64,000 bases of DNA from Brachyhypopomus gauderio (Eukaryota > Chordata > Actinopteri > Gymnotiformes > Hypopomidae). The stretch lies in contig NC_135212.1 in assembly GCF_052324685.1 (NCBI RefSeq), forward strand, positions 48,547,309-48,611,308, read 5' to 3'. The position numbers were made by a program, and so were the translations under genes. Numbering within the stretch: position 1 is the stretch's first letter; each line of letters starts with the position of its first letter. This document shows, piece by piece, positions 46,972 to 61,230 of this stretch. The notes beneath the pieces are model-generated. The model saw only the letters and a program-made list of their open reading frames with translations. It was not told the DNA's origin and searched no databases.

Positions 46972-49226
46972 TGATGTCAGTGTCCACTATCTCCTGCTTT
47001 TGCCAACTTAATATATCAGCCGGGTGTCTGAGGACTGGCAGAGCATAGGTGTGGATAACCTGGATATATACAGAATTACTGTACGGAATTACTTTTAATT
47101 AAAAATAAAAACTGGCTATCCATGCTGACAAAACTGTCAAGTAAATGTAGTGACACGTAGGCCTATTAAAGAGCCTTTAGGTGGTGCTACAGCACAGTGC
47201 AAACTGCTTCGGAGCTTTCAGTGATTAAGATTTGTTTTTATTTCCAGCTGAATCTGTCCCCCAGTACACCGGCTTTTACTTGCCCTGGCACAGACACGTT
47301 GTCTAATTTAAATGTAACCAGTTTGTCACTCAATAGTTTTCTTGAGTAAACCGCTTTTATTGTGCCAAATAGACAAACACAGTGCGATGATGAACTGTGT
47401 AAAGCCTGTGGTTCCAAATGAAGTCGTTTTCGTAGACAGTTGGTGTTTCTAAATTCTGTGGTCATCATCCTAATCACACAATTGGTTTTCATTTGTGCTT
47501 ATAGCCCCTCTCGTTCTTTTCTTGTTCTGACAATTTTACTAAAATAGTCTTAGGAAAACTGGTTTTGTGATTAACTATGTTGTTCACAGATGTGATGTTT
47601 ATATATTTAGTCCCGGCTGTTTCTTTATACTCTGGAATTTTTTATACATCTGTTGATTCATTGATTAATGATTAGGGATTAATAATACATGGTGCAATAC
47701 ACCTTAGTTTTATTTTAGTTTCACGTTAAACCAAACTCTTGAAGGTTTAGACAACTTTCTTTTACTGCTGAAAAGTGGGACATTTCTTAGATAACACATC
47801 AGCTTTTTTCTGTTGGAGATGGGAATAAAGATTGTGTTTATCATCCACTTTAGATCCACCCACAGTTTCTCATCTACGCATACCAGTTCATTATGTGCTC
47901 CTAAACTGTGGCAGTAATCTTAAATCTGTCTCTCTCTCTCCCCTCTCTCTCTCTCTCTCTCTCCCCTCTCTCTCTATCCCTTCCTCCCTCCCTGTGTGTT
48001 AACAGTAAGAAGTTGGAGTTTAAAGAACTGATTTCTTATCATTTTTTAATTCCTGGAAGTATCATCCACAAATTTCCTGGCAGTTGAGGGGGCGCTAGTC
48101 AGAAGTTCTTCCATAATGAGCTGCTGTTTTTTGGACTGTCCACTTAAATGTGGACAGCTAGAGAGCTTGAACTTTGACATTAGCTTTCAAAAAAGCACAA
48201 TAGTATAGCCAAAATAACGTGTTCATTCATGATTATGCACCAGACTAATTGTCATTTTTAAATGGGTAATATTGAAATGAATGGTAAGTTTAATAGAGGA
48301 TCACACATATTCAACATTCAACATATTTCACAATGAATGTGAAAATAACACAAAACATAAATCTTTTGTATCCTGGTTTTGAAGCAAGGTGGCACACATT
48401 TGCCTGCAAGATCATAATGGTGGTGAACAGACCATCATTAAAGATCTGTTCTGGTCTTGAGCTTCCCTCTTCCCTTCCACACATACATCTGGGGGAGTTC
48501 TCCTGGCCCCTGGCCCGGTTTCCCTTCTACACAGAACTGACAAGCATCTCCGGGAAATGTAAATAATTCCCACCTTGCTATATAGGCCTGGCAGGGTGCC
48601 AAGGTACATGAAAACATAAGGATGTGTTCAGAGTGCAGAGTCCTTCTGTTACTGTATGCTTTCATACCACCACCGTTTTATTTTGTTATTGTTATCTGAA
48701 CTTTGTTGCTTGGTGGCCACTTTTGGCTTTGTTTTGAGAACTGCATAATAAAGTTATTTCCACTTTTCATTTCCAATTTGTTTGAATGAAATTAATAAAA
48801 ATAATTAAATTACTTAAAGCATATCAGCTATAACCTTTTAAAAATACTTTGTCTTATATACGCGTCGCCTTAAATTGTCTGTGTTTAATAGTTAATCATT
48901 AAAAATGCTTTTCTGAAATGTTTCTTTCCAGGAATAACATTGTACTTTAACATTGTAGCGTTAATCTAAGTATTTCTGCAATTGGTCTCTTCTGTTTACA
49001 TTCACGTCACAAGAACTGTTTATAACAGGAAACGGTCTCTCCGATAAGGGATGAGCCAAATGAAACCACTCTTTTACTTTATTTTATAAAATATACTTGG
49101 ATATGACATCAGCATGGTGCCTAAAAAGACACACACACAGTGTGAACCATGAGTAAGAGATCAGGCTGTTGTGCCTTTTGACTTAGCGCTAGTCCTCACA
49201 TTCCTTTGCAGCCCTGAACCTTGCCT
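46972..49226. other. Gene-free interval between kri1 and ldlr
   Basis: AT-rich sequence with no supportable gene. A CT-rich low-complexity tract lies at about 47927-47995. Confidence 0.45.
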
Positions 49227-49227
49227 A

Positions 49228-49950
49228 CCAGGGGCAGCTGTGGTACACTACCAGCTGTGGTACACTCACACGATAGACTACCAGCTGTGGTACACTCACA
49301 TATACCAGCTGTGGTACACTACCAGCTGTGGTACACTCACACGATAGACTACCAGCTGTGGTACACTCACATATACCAGCTGTGGTACACTACCAGCTGT
49401 GGTACACTCACACGATAGACTACCAGCTGTGGTACACTCACATATACCAGCTGTGGTACACTACCAGCTGTGGTACACTCACACGATAGACTACCAGCTG
49501 TGGTACACTCACATATACCAGCTGTGGTACACTACCAGCTGTGGTACACTCACACGATAGACTACCAGCTGTGGTACACTCACATATACCAGCTGTGGTA
49601 CACTACCAGCTGTGGTACACTCACACGATAGACTACCAGCTGTGGTACACTCACATATACCAGCTGTGGTACACTACCAGCTGTGGTACACTCACACGAT
49701 AGACTACCAGCTGTGGTACACTCACATATACCAGCTGTGGTACACTACCAGCTGTGGTACACTCACACGATAGACTACCAGCTGTGGTACACTCACATAT
49801 CCCAGCTGTGGTACACTACCAGCTGTGGTACACTCACACGATAGACTACCAGCTGTGGTACACTCACATATACCAGCTGTGGTACACTACCAGCTGTGGT
49901 ACACTCACACGATAGACTACCAGCTGTGGTACACTCACATATACCAGCTG
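49228..49950. repeat. 71-bp tandem array, about ten copies, built from a 17-bp core
   Basis: Each 71-bp unit contains three copies of TACCAGCTGTGGTACAC with different tails: none, TCACACGATAGAC and TCACATA. The core contains a small hairpin, TACCA-gctg-TGGTA, and a CAGCTG E-box. Copies are almost identical, with one variant base near 49801, so the array is young or recently homogenised. There are no unique spacers, so it is not CRISPR-like. Confidence 0.96.
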
Positions 49951-49951
49951 C

Positions 49952-51770
49952 AAGACAGTTCCCCCTTTTCTTTCTTTCCCCTTTCGCAGATATTGTTTTA
50001 CTCCACAACAGTTTTTTGAGGGATAAAACTCAAAAGTGCCATATGATTATTCATAAAAGTGAGTGCCAGAAACACAAGGTCAACATAACTGGGCCATCGG
50101 AGGTGGAGCTGCTTGACCAATCATATTGAGCAGAAACAAAGTTGGGTGATGGACATCCTCTCCTCTCATTGGTCCAGTGGTTGGCCCCTCTCTCTAACTG
50201 GGCTGTTGTGAATCAGAGGGGCATGGCGTGACAGGTTTATCTGGGGAAGGGAGCTATAGGCTGAGGACTTCTCCTTATGTTTGCTTGATTCTGCTGTGGT
50301 GCCCCAGTCATGGTTTGCTATGATCATCTTGTACTTTCATTCAGTGGCTCATACAGTGACCTGAATTCAAGTGTTCTCCAACAGACCACAACCAGGTAAT
50401 GTTCTAGTTGAAGGACTGCACAAGAGTTCAAGAGTTCAGCAAATGAAAAGTAAATACATGATCTCAGCAGTTTTAAAACAACCTATTTAAAACTGAATTT
50501 AAAACAAGAGCTACGGTTTTATGGAAGGCATCATAAGTGATTGTCTTGGTAAACCCTCAGCAGGAAATATAGTGGCATATACAATAAATACAGTGGTATG
50601 TCATGAAAATCAGGCCTCCTGAAAGTGATTCAGTATTGATTTTTTTGGTTGTAGCAAACCATATAAATAATAACAATAAAACATTGTTGAGAAGACCAAA
50701 GCTAATAGATTTATGCTGTGTCTGAATAAGGAGTGACCAGAACTGAACTCAACTGAACTCTTGAATCCTGGAATAATAAGGAGGACTTCACACAATTATC
50801 TGGGCATATGATGGCCCTGTAGATGGATGTTCTTTTCTAACACATTTAAGACATCTAAGTGCCTGGTGCCTGGACCTGAAGGTCAACACTGGACTAAATG
50901 AACAAAAGTAGTTTTGGCTGGTCGTGGTCCTCTCACATTCTCTTTAGTGGCTTATCACCTGTTCACTGCTGAAGGACAGTTACATATTACATACATATAT
51001 GATTGGCTAGTCATTGACTCTACAAACATGACAAACATACTATACCATATACATACAAGCAAAACAAATCTTTAAAGGAGAGAATTAAACAAATTATTTT
51101 TCTTCTCAATTTCTCTTAGAGCAAGCTGCACCTTTTGATCCTAAAATCATTTAACTTCTGAAGTCCACGGAAATAACGGGAATCAAGTCCATTTCCATGT
51201 GTGCCTCAAAAACTAACAAGATGGCTTGCTTAATACGGTTGATGTTTAACTGATGTTTATCTATAAAACACATTTAACACATTTGGCAGACACTCTTATC
51301 CAGAGCCACATACACTTTCATTTGTGTTACAGAGGTATGTGAATGTAGCGTTAAGAGTCTTGCCCAAGAACTCTTATTGTTATAGCACTTGCCCAGAGAG
51401 GAGACTGAAGCCCAGCCTGCCACAGAAGAGGACAGAGGGCATATAAGACGATCAGTCCCCCACATGAGAGGACAGAGGGCATAATAAGAGCCTATCACCA
51501 ATCTGTGGTCAGGCACTATTTGTGTCAGGCAGTCTCCAGCTCTTCATCACTGGATCAGTGATGGCTAGATATGTTTGGGTAATGGACGTCCCCAGCAGCG
51601 CAGCTGTGGATGGTACACAGTCCTATGCCCACTACCGTGTCAGTGGTTACACTGGTCCAGCACCCAAATAAAATCTAGTCTGATCTGGCTCCACAATATG
51701 CACCTAGAAGAGTTTCCAATGAAGTGGTTGGTGAATGTTTAATCAAGCTGTTTATATTGTGGATGACAAA
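49952..51770. other. Gene-free interval downstream of ldlr
   Basis: No gene seen. Contains the interspersed repeat at 51270-51440. Confidence 0.45.
51270..51440. repeat. Interspersed teleost repeat (SINE-like)
   Basis: Contains ATTTGGCAGACACTCTTATC, then CAGAGCCACATACA, and later GTTAAGAGTCTTGCCCAAG. I recognise this arrangement as a very common fish interspersed repeat. Family name and exact ends are not determined. Confidence 0.6.
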
Positions 51771-51863
51771 CAAAATTTATTAATTTAATCAAGAATAATG
51801 ACTCTAAAGTAATTAACTGCATGTAATAAGATTGTTACAACAGATGAGAAAATATATCAGAAA

Positions 51864-51869
51864 TTTATT
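51864..51869 (-). terminator. Candidate poly(A) signal of ldlr
   Basis: AATAAA on the minus strand about 1.26 kb past the ldlr stop. Another lies at 51776-51781. Which is used is unknown. Confidence 0.35.
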
Positions 51870-52120
51870 CCCTTTTCAAAAAATCTGAATGATACACCGG
51901 CTAAGAAATATTTTGAACTCCTTCATAGAAATATGACAGTCATAGTCCACATTTGCTCGGTGCACATGGCTCTCTACTGATCACTCTGTACAACTATGTC
52001 AGCCATTCAGAACATAGCATCACACGTAGTTGTAAAAGACACTTTGGTACTTAAGACAGTTCAGATTCTCACACACTCTGAATCAGACATCACACAGAAG
52101 AGGAAATCAATGGTCAATAA

Positions 52121-52129
52121 AATAAATAA
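52121..52129 (-). promoter_or_regulatory. Candidate AU-rich element in ldlr 3' UTR
   Basis: The minus strand reads TTATTTATT, the nonamer core of AU-rich mRNA-decay elements, about 1.0 kb past the ldlr stop and before the candidate poly(A) signals. Mammalian LDLR mRNA carries such elements in its 3' UTR. Confidence 0.4.
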
Positions 52130-53129
52130 TGGTCTTTGGTTATATACATCAGACTTAACAAATGTACAGACTAGGGAAAATAAAGTGCAGTTACATATGT
52201 ACAATTAGCAGTTAACAAATTTTCACACACTGTACTATAAATGCACAGACCTAATCCATCTCCTCATATTTTGAACCAATACACAATACCTCTAAAATGT
52301 CCAGAACGGCACCAAACAGAACAAGATTGACACATCCCAGCCACACGACCAGCTGTAACAGTAAGGAGGAGGAGTCTGTCCTCTAAACTCTTACAGCCCA
52401 ATTCTACCTGTAATATTTTTAGCTTAGCATTGTGTCTAAATACACAAAAATCATTTTGTGCCTCTTCTTTTCATTGGACTAAAATGATTGAATTTGTACG
52501 TTTGAAATGTTTTCCAGTTCTCTACACACTCTGAGATGGTCAGATGTTAAACCACTAAACTCGTGCTGATTTGTGCCAAACTGATTTCCAGTATTTACAG
52601 AGCTTGGTTCATTGTTAATCTTCTGTTGTAGTGCAGTAAAAGAGGAGCAACAGGTTTAGAAAAAGTGTTATACGTGCTGGCAGTTCTGGTTTTTAGGTGG
52701 GTGTTCCTGTTGCTACTCTATTCTCTAACAGAAGGAGTCTACTAATCCTGTTTTTTTTTTCGTCATTGTATGCCCTGTATGCTAGTTACATTTTAGCAGT
52801 GTTCAAAGTAGTACATTTACTACTCTGATGTTTAATTTAATAAATTTTATAAAGTTACACTCAGGCACATGAAGAATACAAAATATTTACAATACCTTAA
52901 AACTCAAAATACCTCAAAAAAGTGTTATTTTACAGGAGAGGTTATTGTTGTCTGGTGTAACTATGAGCTTTGGCCTTATGACCTTGTTTGCTCCCCAGAA
53001 ATTCTCTTATCAGTGCAACAGTGTTCTTATGCTCTTAATGTCCGTTTGCTAATGTTGTATACAAAAGCAAATGTTCTCTTTTAGCCTTGATGCAGCATTT
53101 TTCCAGCCTTAACAAACTCATTGAATAGA

Positions 53130-56100
53130 TTATAATTCGTCATCAAGACTAACAACTTGTCGCTGGAAAAAAAAAAAGAATGAAAGATGAATTAGTTTAC
53201 AAAGTCATACTCCAATCATCACAAGTGTTGACTTAATCTTCACTTTTCAAAGTTCAAATGTCATTATTCATTGTCTATTTCTTCACTTTCATCTTTGGCT
53301 TTCAACAGATTATTAACAATAAAATGCAGTTGTTGCCAACCTTCAAATATCAATTACCTTAAAAGAACTATGCTGCTAATTGTAATTCTAAAAATACTAT
53401 AAAAAGTGAAGAGGTTTTTGTGCTTACAGGAGGATAGGAGTAGCCATCAGCACTGTAACTTCTGCAGATATGGACCTTGTCCTCTGTGGTTTTCTGGTAC
53501 ACTGGGTTCTCAAAGTGAATGCTACTGGTGTTTCTTAGTTTCCAGTTCCTCCATAGCAAGACAGCAGCAAATCCAGCCAAAAATGACAGCACTTTAGGGA
53601 GAAAGCAATGATCAATGATCCAGATCTTACAGATACAATGAAGAGAGTTTACCTATAATGTTTATCCATAATTAATTATACTGACCCAAGGGCAAGACTA
53701 CATAAAGAGCCACTGGTGTTGAAGTTGGAGTCTCGGGCATGGCTACAGCAATGCCATTATGGCTGTCTACAAGAACAGTACAAGCCCAAATGTGACACAT
53801 CACACATTTTCAAATGGTAGTTACACAGAGACATATGCAAAACTCTATAATGAGGGGTTTTACTACAGTACTGCAGGCTAGAATAGTTTGTTATGAGTTT
53901 GAAGGGACCCTTACTTGTGTGTGTGGACAATATAAAAGGAGAGTTTGTCTGTGTTGTTTTAACAACAGGCACAGACGTGCTGTTCGGAACCTGTGGACTG
54001 GCACTGGTAGAAACAGAAGGTTGTGTAGACGTATCCGGGGGTATATGAGCATGACTAGTGGTCTGGTGTGGAATGGGTACGGAGTGGTCTGGTGTTGCTG
54101 TGGTTGGAACAGCTGTCCAAAGCAAAAACACAATGTACAGAAAGACAATGATATTAAATATTTTTAAATGATTATCTCCTCATAATGCACATCAAATAAA
54201 CTTCTGAATTCATTTTGAATAAATTGTTCCAGTATAGACCATAACATAAACTATAACATATGACTACACATTGAGCATACCAGGAATACATTTCCTCATA
54301 CTCTTGTCCAGCATCAAATGGTCAGGGCAGGCACATGTGTACTTGGGTGAGAACCTGTTAACCTGTGGGGCGGCTAAACACAGGAACTCACAACCCCCAT
54401 TTCTGACCCTGCACCAATTCAAAACTAGAAGAAGAAGAAGACAACAACATGCAATTAGAATACTGCTCAAACTGTACACCAAAGAGGTAGCTCAAATTGT
54501 TTACATTTTTGCTGTATCATGCCTTGGGGCCCAGTTGGCACAGACACACTATGTATGTAGGGTTTGTCATTGTGGTAAAACACACCACGTGGTTGCTTGA
54601 GGTTGTGGTACAGCACGATGTCCTCTGGGGACGAGAGGTGCTCTGCTACTTTGGTGATGTCTCCTCCTGTTAAACGGTTTGCACTCAGAATGGCACTGTT
54701 GCTGATATCAGTCCAGAACACTTTCTCCTGAAAACATTCAATTAATTTAAAAATGTTTCATTTCTGCAAAGCATACCGTGCATTCCTTCCATATGCCACT
54801 TCACTAGTACCTGTGAATTTATTTTCGATTCTGTGCACAATTCTCTGAATTTCAGAGAAAGGTGTTGTGAGTAAATGTAAAAAATATTACTGTTGTAAAG
54901 TTCTGAATATGCTCACCTCAAAAACAGTGACACTCAGTGGGTGGGTCAGTCTGCCCTGGTCTATAATAAGAGCTCGCCGACTCCCTCCCTGCACATCTAT
55001 ACTGGAGAGAGTGTGAAGTTTGGAGTCCACCCAGTATAGACGCTGGTTCAGCAGATCTGAACAGAGGGGAGGAAACATGTCAAACCATTGACCAAGCATA
55101 CAAACACCCATGATATGGTTCTAAAAGTTATGCATGGAAAGATGACAATTTCAGCCATTCAGCCATTTGTCATTGACTTGTAAAGGACCAAGATGCAGTC
55201 AAAGGCGTTTTTACCAAGAGTTATTCCATTGGGCCAGACGATGTCCTCGGTCACTAAAGCACTGCGGTCAGCTCCGTTCATTCCTCCCCTCTCAATCTTA
55301 GCTGGTGAACCCCAGTCAGTCCAGTACACAAAGCTATAACACATACAATATTTCATGAGTATCTTGTACTCGTTCTGAATCATTTCACCTGGTGACGTGG
55401 CTGGCACACACGGGTACTCATTCTCTCTTCCCATTCGAGCGCTGACTCACTTCTTAATTGGGTCAACCACGATAGCTCTGGGCTTCCCCAGGCCTTTTTT
55501 AAAGAGTGTCTTGCGCCTCTTTCCATCCGCTGTTGCTACAGAGATGGTCCCATGTACGCTGTCGGTCCAGTAAATGGTACCATGGATCCAGTCCACAGCA
55601 ATCCCCTCAGGTGCAGCCAGGCCCGTGCCAATCACAACACTGTGCTGGGAGGTGTCTGTTGCAGAATCTATAGGCGCCCTAGGACAAGGAGTGTAGTTTG
55701 TAAGTAACTAGGGAGACACTTTTGTTGTCTTTTGTTGATTTGACTTTTTATGAAATCAAGCAATGGCTGATACACTAAACATAAACAAACATAATTTTAT
55801 AGTGCATATACAAGTGAGGGCACTTGGGTTTATGCTTAGTGTATCATACTGAAATCACAGTATTTAAATTTATTGAAGACTTTTGTATATATTAAATATA
55901 GATAGAAATAGAAACTCCTATCCAAAAGAGTTAAACGTCTTACCTATAAATCTTCTTCAAGGACAGGTCACACCAAAATATCTCTTTGTCTGCAACGTTT
56001 ATGTCTAATGCAACTACGTTCTTCAAGCGAGACAGGACGCGGGTGTACTCGCTACGATCCAGCGTCATCTTCCTTACCTCATGGCGGTTGGTGAAAAACA

Positions 56101-59100
56101 GGTAGGCTACACTTCCTGAACACGGACAAAGAATAACGTTAGTGAGAAAAATCGAACCTACGCTATGCGACAGTGTTATAATCTGCGTGTAAAAGTAAAT
56201 CTAACATTTCATGCAAAGAGACACGCTGGAGGTTGAACGCGTACCAATGGCTTTGCAAGCTTTGGTTGCTGGATCCATTTGGTAGCCTTCGTCACACTCA
56301 CACTTGTAGCTGCCCACCTGGTTAACACACATTTGGCTGCAGGTGTCTGGGTTGGCACACTCGTCAATGTCTAGAGAAATACATTTCAGACTCTTAATAT
56401 TCAAACAACCACCTACATTATTTGTTACAACATTAGGATGAACCAAAGTCTGTACACAGAACTGTAAATGGCTATTGATAGATTTAGCTGACAGATAAAC
56501 CCTCAATGAAATATGAGTAATATGAGTAATTTCAGGTACTCTTCAGTATGTCAGATCCATTGCTGTCTCAACACTCTGTTACCTTCACAACGTTTCTTTG
56601 CTACTAAGTGGAATCCATTGGGGCACAAACATTCATAGCCGATCTTCAGGTCGTTACAGATATGAGAGCAACCTCCATTGTTGTACAGACACTCGTTAGA
56701 ATCTGTTGGTTTGAAAGTCAGGATCACAAACATTGTGGACCAAAACCCACAGGCCGTTCACCATTGTGAAAACGAATAAGGCCTGGATCTGTTTAAAGAT
56801 CTAGGTGTGTTAAATATTAAGTACTGTACTCACCACACTCACGCAGAGGCTCGTCAGACCAATCTCTGCAGTCACGCTGCTTGTCACAAACTTTGTCCAT
56901 GCTGATACACTCACCAGTGCGACACTTAAACCTGGATGGTGCTTCACAGTGTGACGCTGAAATATCAGTGGGACAGTTCTCATTAAGAACGTAACATTCT
57001 GTTTGTTTTATTAATTAAGAGAAGTGGGTGACTGTTGTTAGCAAACAGACTCACCATTGACACAACCCAGTTCGTCACTCATGTCTTTACAGTCATACAC
57101 TTGGTTGCACTCTCGGTTGCCATGGATACACGATCCATCCCCGCACCGAAATTCATCTGGCTGGCATGTGGAAAAGGCTGTTCAAACGCAAAACATCTAG
57201 GTAAGTTAAGCGGAAGTCTCAAAGAAAATCCACTACACAGAAAAGAATTCATCACGGTTTTTCCAAACTGTAGACTGTCAGTTTGAAGACTGTCCCAGAT
57301 TGTTCAAAGCTTACGAGACGTCTTCTTCGACTTACAGCAGATTTTCTCATCCGATCCATCCAGGCAGTCCGCATCTCCATCACATTTCCAGATGATGGGG
57401 ATACAGTTCCCATTGCCACACTGGAACTCCATAGAGGCGCAGGGCATGCTGGGGGCTGCAGAAGCTGACGATGCACAGGTGTGGGGTCCTTCGTCCGAGC
57501 CGTCCGTGCAGTCCTGGTCTCCGTCACAGGCCCACAGGCGCGGGACGCACGTCCCGTCGCTGCAGCGGAAGAAGGCGGAGCTGCAGGTGGAGGGTGGGCA
57601 GTGGCCTTCATCGCTGCCGTCCTCGCAGTCCGGCTCCTTATCGCAGACGAACGACCGCGACACGCACTGCCCACTGGCACAGTGGAATTCGCCGTTCAAA
57701 CACTGCCTGGGGCCTACCACAGACACGATAAGGAGGGCAAAGACATCGTAGATACATTTTTGTTTCGCTTGTCTCTGATTGTAATGTTAGGAACATGAGT
57801 GACTGGGTAAAGATCTTCCCACCACAGCCGGTCTCATCCGCTCCGTTCTCGCAGTCCGCCTTTCCGTCACACTTCCAGCTGTTGGGCACGCACTGGTTGA
57901 GCCGCCCACCACAGCTGAACTCACTGGGTCTGCATGTCTTTGCCACTGAGGACATCAGAACATACGCTGAGACCATGGCACGCCCGCTAGATCCTTAGTA
58001 GGCTAAACAAAACCTGTTTCGAAACGCCGACGCCTACAGCATCCACAATGCAACCGCACATCACCAAAATGGGTACGAGAAACTCTGAGAAACTGCCAAA
58101 ATGCCACGAAAACACTCACGGCAGGCAGAAGGGAGCTCATCTGTGCCATCACCACAGTCATCTGTGCCGTCACACGTCCATCTCACCGTGATGCACCTGC
58201 CATTGCCACACTGGAAACTCCTGGAGCCGCACACCTCAGCTTCTGCAGAATAAGAATATTTAGACCATGCATTTACCTGTAATGTGCCAAGGAGACTCTT
58301 ACAAAAACACCCCTTGCTCGTCCCAGCTTATCGACTTATCATTTGAATGTGACGAGAAATGAACTCAGGAACGTGAGCCAATGGGAGTGAAAGTCCAGCA
58401 CAAATTCAGCAAGGGCTCCCAAACAGACGGACACAGACAGAAGTCCGTGCTAAGCACAAAGTCTCAGTGCTTTTCCAATGCCAACCACAGTGCATCAGAG
58501 TTCAACTGGTTGAACCTCAAACTTTCAATTGCCTTTTAATGTCCATGGTTCATGACTGCATATATAAATACAAAATCTGAAACTAGGCCTATTCCGGGTG
58601 CTGATGCCGAATCAGAGTGCTTATGATCATGCACTTCATTTTTTCAGCTTGCCTCACAGCGAGAAAATAATAAGAAAAACAGTTTTGTGAAATAGAATAA
58701 TAATAACTATTGAAGAATAGTCCATTGTAGAGAAAATTGTTCTAGAGGAACACATGAATAGGACAGACGTGCTTTGGTAGCTACTTATAGCACAACCCCC
58801 ATTGACATCTACTGTTAATCTGCAAAAACTATGGAATTCCCTCCCAACCCCCAGTTCTCTCACTTAGCTAAGTGAACTGCACTGTCCCAAATCCAGAGAA
58901 ATGTGGGAGGGGGGGGGATGCAGCCACTGGGAATATCTTCATAGTGCATTGTGGTCACTGTACAGCTGGTCACCTGTTTCTGACAAGCATGGAAGGGGAG
59001 GGGCTAATGGATCACACCACTCCTTATCGACTGGGTCACCCGGACACGTGGGAAAATTAAACCATGCAAGGACAACAGTGCTTTTACACTGGAGGACATA

Positions 59101-61005
59101 TACATAATTGATTATTAGTTATTTTTTTATGGAATTACGAAGTTTCAGGAAATAAAAAAAAATGCCCTTAGGAACCCTGCACTGCCTGCACTGTTTGGTT
59201 TGTGTTTTTTTTATCAATGATAAACCAGTTTGCCAGTTGAAACCTCTAATCTTGCTCAGTTAGAGAATCAGTGAATCAGGGTCATAAAGGATATTATTAC
59301 TCACTTATCATCTATACACATTTATAAATTACTATTATTAGAATTATATAATAGCCATTATTATCTCTGTGATTTGAAAGGGTCAACTTCACACTTCCAA
59401 GATAAATTTGTATGAAGTTTAGAAGGTGCCTGATGATAATTAATTAAATGACTATTATGATACACCTCAATCCCTTGATAAGAGCCTAAGGATGGCATCT
59501 CCTATGAACTCATCAAAACAACTAAGATATGTTCCTCAGTTTCCTGTGCAATCAGCCCCAGTGTTTAAAGGATTCATGAGGACACAAGAGCACTCCATTA
59601 AAAATTCACTTAGGAGCCAAGTCCATATTCTCCCAGAATTCAACAGTACCTTAAAGACACCACAAGCAACTCATGGGCAAATGGATTCATTCATTACTTG
59701 TTAGCTTTACAGTGTTTTGTAAAATCTAAAGCACTTAAAATGGTGTTTATTACATGTTTAAGGCTGATTTTGAGAGAAAAAAAGCCATTAGGAGAAAAGA
59801 TGATCTGAAGACTCAGAAAGGCACAATTTGTGTTCAAATTGTCAGCATTCACATCATTAAGTGAATTCCCATCATCAAGTGATCTGAGATTTATCCAGAC
59901 TAGTTTGACATAGATCAGACATATAATCATTCATAAATGTTAAAGGAACACTATATATAAAAGTGTTTATAAAGGTATAAAAGTCTGGTGAGATCCATTA
60001 TTAGATCAAATGACCATAATCATGTAAGCTGCCATAAAAAAAAATCTGCAGATTGATTGGCTAAAGCTTCTACTGTAGACACTATTCACCTGCCCCATAG
60101 ACTGATTACTGTTATAACTACCAAATGAGCCAGTTGCTTGTGACTGAAAATCGAATGTAGTAACAGTCATGGAGGAATATCAGTACTCAATACATTAATA
60201 CAAGTTGAAAAGATGCTGGACTAGCAAGCACGTATATCTCCACAACATGAGGGACGAAGATTTGATGACACCAAACATCGAATATGATACCAAGCTTGGT
60301 ACAATCACGCCTTTCCCGACAAGGCAATAGGTCATTTTTATTGAAAGTGAGACTTGCTGTGATTCAGCCACAGCGTTGAGCAGTACAAACTTTGTAATTC
60401 ATTGTTTGCCAGTAACCGGTCTCATTGTATAGGTTTGGTATAGTTTACCATCACGTGTGATAATGTACATTATAATCTAAACCTCTACACAACACTGGGA
60501 CTTTACCACATCTGCGGGTAACGTGGCAGCGCACATACACAGAAAATAACTGATTTATCGAGAGAACCACCTGGAAGAAAACCACAACGTGGGAGCAACG
60601 CGCGAGCTGCGGTGAGTGACGGGCCACAGGGCACGAGCACGCGCGCGCGCAGGTACGGTGAGAGGACCCAAAGATGAACCGCGCGGTGTGATGCAACATT
60701 AAACCTGTTCTGCCGAAGTTCAACGGTACATGAAATAACCATTACTAAAAAAATCCTTATTAATCTTTAGTCTACGTAGTCGCCTATAAAGGTGTTAAAC
60801 AAACGTCTGTAGCCGCTATCTTAAGTTTAAAAAAGTAAATGTAAAAAAATATGAACTGAAAATATATAACAACCTTTTCGAAAGAGTGTGCTAATATAAT
60901 CAAGCGTAAATTACTCTTACCTGTTTTCGTAGGACAGAACAGTAGCTCTGCGAAAAGCAACAAAAAGGCTTTTCCTATTGTTTGGGATCGAAGTGTCAAG
61001 AGCAT
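53130..61005 (-). CDS. ldlr: Low-density lipoprotein receptor
   Basis: Endocytic receptor clearing LDL. Eighteen coding exons, high ends 61005, 58242, 57945, 57713, 57177, 56956, 56702, 56370, 56115, 55678, 55333, 55056, 54727, 54424, 54112, 53766, 53591, 53162; low ends 60921, 58120, 57823, 57336, 57055, 56834, 56583, 56245, 55944, 55451, 55215, 54917, 54586, 54281, 53915, 53686, 53428, 53130. They join in frame to 873 aa (human 860); exon sizes largely match human, including one exon for repeats 3-5. Order: signal peptide (1-~25), seven LDLR class A repeats (30-318) with CDGxxDCxDGSDE-type calcium sites, EGF-A and EGF-B (318-400), YWTD propeller (to ~667), EGF-C, Ser/Thr-rich stalk (716-781), one TM helix (~796-822), tail with FENPVY (835-840). 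Seven class A repeats plus [10 protein letters not shown] separate it from VLDLR and LRP8. First ATG used; an in-frame stop lies upstream. Confidence 0.97.
58243..60920 (-). other. ldlr intron 1 (2.7 kb)
   Basis: The largest ldlr intron, with donor ACAG|GTAAGAG and acceptor TTCTGCAG. AT-rich, with no further gene or recognisable repeat element seen apart from short poly(G)/poly(A) runs. Confidence 0.7.
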
Positions 61006-61230
61006 CTCTGCTTTGCCCCGTGCTGGACCGAACACTGACTATAGACAATAGAGATGGTTGTGTTTCTGCCGCAAAGAGGTTCAACTTTTGATAAACAAAA
61101 CCCGTATGATTTATTGCACGTGAAATGTCCCTTAGTTGCACGGCAGAGCTGAGATTACATGTGTGATATTGTACATTTGTTCCATTTGAATGCGTTTGTA
61201 GAGTAGGCGGGATTCATTGACGGCGAGGAG

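Noticed and set aside
49228..49950. CRISPR-like regular repeats
   Set aside because: Tandem units without unique spacers in a vertebrate genome; it is a minisatellite.
57252..57798. Several plus- and minus-strand frames over the ldlr repeat 3-5 exon
   Set aside because: GC-rich shadows; only the minus-strand frame with paired Cys and CDGxxDCxDGSDE motifs is real.
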